NCBI GenBank assembly: GCA_964019055.1
Contig: OZ025224.1
Coordinates: 2,782,001 to 2,846,000, forward strand
DNA: 64,000 nt
Source of the DNA: Anthopleura xanthogrammica
Taxonomy: Eukaryota > Cnidaria > Anthozoa > Actiniaria > Actiniidae
Reading direction: 5' to 3'
Both the position numbers and the translations under genes were made by a program. The notes under the pieces were generated by a model, which saw only the letters and a list, made by a program, of their open reading frames with translations, did no database searches and was not told where the DNA came from. The stretch's first letter is position 1. Each line of letters starts with the position of its first letter. Below, one piece after another: positions 49,701 to 64,000 of the stretch.

Positions 49701-50855
49701 CATTGTAAATTGTGCCTGTTGCTCTGGTACAAAGTGGGAAGCCCTATTATATATATATTTTTTACAATAATTTCAGTTGGTCAGATGTGCTGATTGCACA
49801 ACTCAACGTATCGTATCCTGCCAATATGCGCGAACAACTTCTTTGTTCAGTTGTCATCGACGGTGAATTCGTTCCAGATGATCCAAAGAATCTTCTCAGC
49901 CAAGGCAAAATTAATCAAGCTGAAGTGATGATGGGAATGACTGCAAATGAAGGTGCGCTATCGATTATGATGACACCAGGCCAATATAAAAACGGTGCTG
50001 AACTCAAAGACCTAAAAAATATGATCAAGTATGGCTTTAAGATGCATCCAGATCAAAACAAGTTCATGGAGGACGCCATATTGTTTGAGTACACTGACCA
50101 GAGCGACCTTAAAAACCGCATCAAACACCGACAAGCTATGATGGATCTTGGAAGCGACAACATGTTTTTCGCACCCGCAATCTTCGAGGCGAAATCCCTG
50201 AGTAAAGCAGACGTACCCGTGTATTTTTATCTGTTTGATCACCATCCACACTTTTCTCCATTTCCCGAATATATTGGTTCTTTCCATGCCGTGGATTTGT
50301 ACTTCTCTTTCGGTATTGCAATCAACTCGGACGGCTTTAGCGATTTCTTTAAAATGTTTGGTACGACATTTTCTGATCTTGAGGTGGGATTGGCCCATTA
50401 CACCATGAGGTTGTGGACAAACTTTGCTAAACACGGGTAAATGCATGCGAACTTTATTATTTTTGTATCATTTTGAGTACTAATTATTGCGTTAGTCTAT
50501 TCTTTCATCCATTCATTCTTCCTTTTTGTTGTTGTTGATTCACACAATCTGTCTCTCTTTCGCCATTATATTATCCTTATGTTTCTATTCTTATTAATTT
50601 TCTTTTCTGTTCGTGATTTCTCTCAGAGACCCGAATGTAGGCGAAACCGCTCGCGTGGTAACATGGCCTCGTTACAACAGCTCAGAACACGCTCATTTAC
50701 GAATCTCTTTGAACCCCAAAGTGGAGTATTCTTTCCGTGAGAGAAAGATGGCGTTTTGGAATGAATTCATCTCAAAGCTCGCTGGAGGTGCAGCAGACCA
50801 GGAGAGTGGAGACAAGAAGACGAAGGAGGATCAACCAGCGAAAGAAGAACTTTGA
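46744..50855 (+). CDS. Carboxylesterase gene D
   Basis: Exons 46744-47068, 48319-48572, 48741-49021, 49777-50436, 50627-50855; 582 residues; phases 1,0,2,2. Signal peptide (ends STCSA), EDCLTLN, oxyanion HGGGY, elbow GESAG, acid Glu in ANEGA, His in [10 protein letters not shown] and KEEL end are intact, so an active ER-lumenal esterase is predicted. Intron 1 holds the empty Polinton site at about 47845-47855 and tRNA-derived repeats; intron 3 holds a hAT-like MITE with a nested insertion. Small active-site-region changes relative to C include [12 protein letters not shown] in exon 2 and DFFKMFG in exon 4. Confidence 0.94.
47845..47856. other. Empty Polinton target site in paralogous intron
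   Basis: The sequence around 'aatgaacccatagcaaaag' matches both outer flanks of the Polinton in gene C joined once, with a single CCATA. Confidence 0.85.
49081..49386. mobile_element. hAT-like MITE with nested insertion, gene D intron 3
   Basis: Same MITE as in genes B and C, but interrupted at 49207-49360 by 154 bp bounded by CAGGGA / TCCCTG and flanked by CCTTG on both sides. Genes B and C keep the uninterrupted 'cctcccttgcaatttctgg'. The inner element contains G and C runs that pair. Confidence 0.7.
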
Positions 50856-50929
50856 TTGGCTCTTTGTAATGGGGGTTTATCAGGTCGTGCGTGACATTTT
50901 AAATTTTGATCTAACAAAAACGAAAATAT

Positions 50930-51206
50930 GATATTTGAAAAGAGCATACCAAAATTAGTAAAAATGGAAAGTTTGAAGTAGTTTTATTGAATAGCGCCGA
51001 AGATATGGGCAACCGAAGTTGTCTTTCTTCACAAAGAAATGTATGGAAAAATATGCTGGCAACCGCTTGCCTATCAACATATTTTTCCATACATTTCTTT
51101 GTAAAGGCAGTCAACTTCGGTCGCCCATATCTTCGGCGTTATTCAATAAAACCACTTCAAACTTTCCATTTTTACTAATTTTGGTATGCTCTTTTCAAAT
51201 ATCATA
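50930..51206. mobile_element. Complete palindromic MITE, 3' of gene D
   Basis: Arms of about 130 bp: left 'gatatttgaaaagagcatac'...'tgggcaaccgaagttg' and right 'caacttcggtcgcccatatc'...'gtatgctcttttcaaatatc'. The centre is 'gctggcaaccgcttgcctat'. The left arm includes the end of the gene D 3' region, so it may supply the polyadenylation context. Confidence 0.75.
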
Positions 51207-51879
51207 TACAGCTATTTCAAAAAACGTTGGATACTGAATGCTGCATACTGAATAGTGCATTCCGAGACCGAAATGCATTTTGGTTCATCTCATATTGTCT
51301 AAAGTAAAATAAATTATAATTATTTATTTTATTTTTAGTGCATTCCATTCGAAACAATATTCTAGCTACGTATAGAGAACAAATCGCTGTATATTTACTT
51401 TTTTAAACAAATAAAACCATTCTTGAGTGCCTGGTATCAATCAGCTGAATGAATCTCATCAAAGTCATTACCAGTTTTCAGTGGAGGGGGTCGAAGAACA
51501 CTTCCATTCTCAATTATCCACACTAAAGACTATACGTACTGTACTTACTTTCATTTCGTAGGTTTATATGTAAGACATTTATCTTAGAAATCGATGGGAT
51601 TTTGACTGAAAAAAACCTTGTAGTGTTTTAAGCGTTTGCAACGGTGTTAGACGCATTAATATTACAATTGGTGAGGCAAGTGGATAAAAAGGCAAATTTT
51701 CGAGAGGCTCAAAACTCCTAAAAGACTCAATTTCTCGTCCAGATTTTAGGACCAAAGTGCTCCCTAACAAAAAAACACTCCTATGTGAACCCATAAAACT
51801 CGAAGCCTTTCTGAGATATTTTAAAACCAACTGAAATCTTAGTACGTACCCCGGCCTGCACTAAATAGATGTCACAGCA

Positions 51880-51996
51880 GACTAACTCTTAGAAAGGGAC
51901 TGGGTTTTAGATCAACATGTTTGTATCGCGTGACATTTGCCGAGTTGTGAGAATCTTAAGTAGACTTAAGTTTGTGTACTCCTACATGATCGGAAA
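51880..51996 (+). promoter_or_regulatory. Alternative 5' flank of gene E (shared with F)
   Basis: Lacks the TGACTTACGTCA block. Instead 'gcgtgacatttgc' lies 68 bp before the ATG, matching F (61485-61500), and upstream 'cagctgaatgaat' (51441) also matches F (61249). E and F therefore form a promoter subgroup. Confidence 0.5.
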
Positions 51997-60576
<8,580 letters not shown>

Positions 60577-60637
60577 ATTCAATGAAACGCCACACTGCAC
60601 CTTCCATTATGTCATGTATTTATGTTTGATAGATAGA

Positions 60638-60840
<203 letters not shown>

Positions 60841-61239
60841 TTTGTAAACGTTGTCAAACGATGCGTACTAAACACAGACAGACACATACACATACACAGA
60901 CAGACACAGAGACAGACAGACACAGAGACGTACAGAGAGACAGAGAGAGAGGCTACGAGTGGTGGCGATCCATGTCGATAAATGTTGTCAAATGTTATTG
61001 GAACATTGAGATGAGCCTCTTTTGCAGATTTTATTTGTTGGCGTGTACGTTAGTATGTCCCATAACTATGCAGGACCCAAGTTGTGTGAATCCCATTTAG
61101 TGCTATATATTTGTTGGATTGACTATCAATCCTACCATTGTCACCATATAACATACGTCTGTCTGTCCTCTGCTGCTCAGATAAGTTCGTTTAGAATTTT
61201 AAATTAAATCGATCATAAAAAGATAAAACCATTCTTGCT

Positions 61240-61580
61240 TGAAATCAGTCTGCTGAATGAATCCCATTACCGGCCACGTGTACCAGTGAAGGGCAAACAC
61301 TGCCCATCATTTCAAATCCAGATTTTAACACCAAAGTGTTCCCTTACTATCAGACAACAATTATGGAGAATTTCTGTAGGATCGTATATTAATCGATGTA
61401 TATCTAAACCATGTGAAAATTTAACGTTACATTAGACGTCACATCCGACTAACTCTAAATTTGGGCTACGCGTGCTATATTTGGATGGCGTGACATTTGC
61501 TGATCTAAGTAATTATGACGTACTCTCGTTGAGAGAGTCTTTAAGTGTAGTTAGCTCTTAAATGACAACACGATCACAAA
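61240..61580 (+). promoter_or_regulatory. 5' flank of gene F
   Basis: Shares 'ctgctgaatgaatcccatta' and 'gcgtgacatttgc' (61485-61500) with gene E; no TTACGTCA palindrome. No TATA box evident. Confidence 0.4.

Positions 61581-64000
<2,420 letters not shown>

Overview
This is animal nuclear DNA. Genes are split by introns with GT...AG borders, the sequence is AT-rich, and microsatellites, fold-back elements and tRNA-related repeats are dense. The Polinton protein set and SINE-like tails look most like a cnidarian, probably an anthozoan. This is inferred from sequence character alone.

Layout. (1) 1-8.2 kb: two tandem minus-strand chymotrypsin-fold genes, the first cut by the window edge. The complete copy has lost the catalytic His and Ser (serine protease homologues). 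They arose by a duplication of about 7.4-7.9 kb that also copied their 5' flanks out to about 10.25 kb. (2) 12.7-64 kb: six tandem plus-strand carboxylesterase genes, here called A-F, each with the same five-exon structure (F runs off the window). Each complete one encodes a secreted-type signal peptide, a Ser-Glu-His triad and a C-terminal KEEL, predicting ER-lumenal esterases. A-D share one proximal promoter; E and F share a different 5' flank. (3) 26,975-43,033: a 16,059-bp Polinton/Maverick inserted in intron 1 of gene C. It has about 615-bp terminal inverted repeats and roughly 16 genes: protein-primed DNA polymerase B, retroviral-type integrase, a candidate double-jelly-roll major capsid protein, an A32-like packaging ATPase, a candidate penton, an ssDNA-binding candidate, a NUMOD1-like protein and several small membrane proteins. 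Nearly all are open. The paralogous intron of gene D preserves the empty insertion site, so insertion followed duplication of the esterase genes.

Introns and spacers hold other mobile DNA: a roughly 3.3-kb element with 1-kb inverted repeats (52.6-55.9 kb), a 275-bp MITE with a perfect 7-bp target duplication (56.0 kb), hAT-like MITEs with nested insertions, a LINE 3' remnant, tRNA-derived tandem repeats, and several palindromic elements. The Polinton genes form a self-contained replication, integration and virion-assembly set; the esterase array looks like a lineage-specific detoxification or lipid-ester hydrolysis cluster still being reshaped by duplication and transposons.
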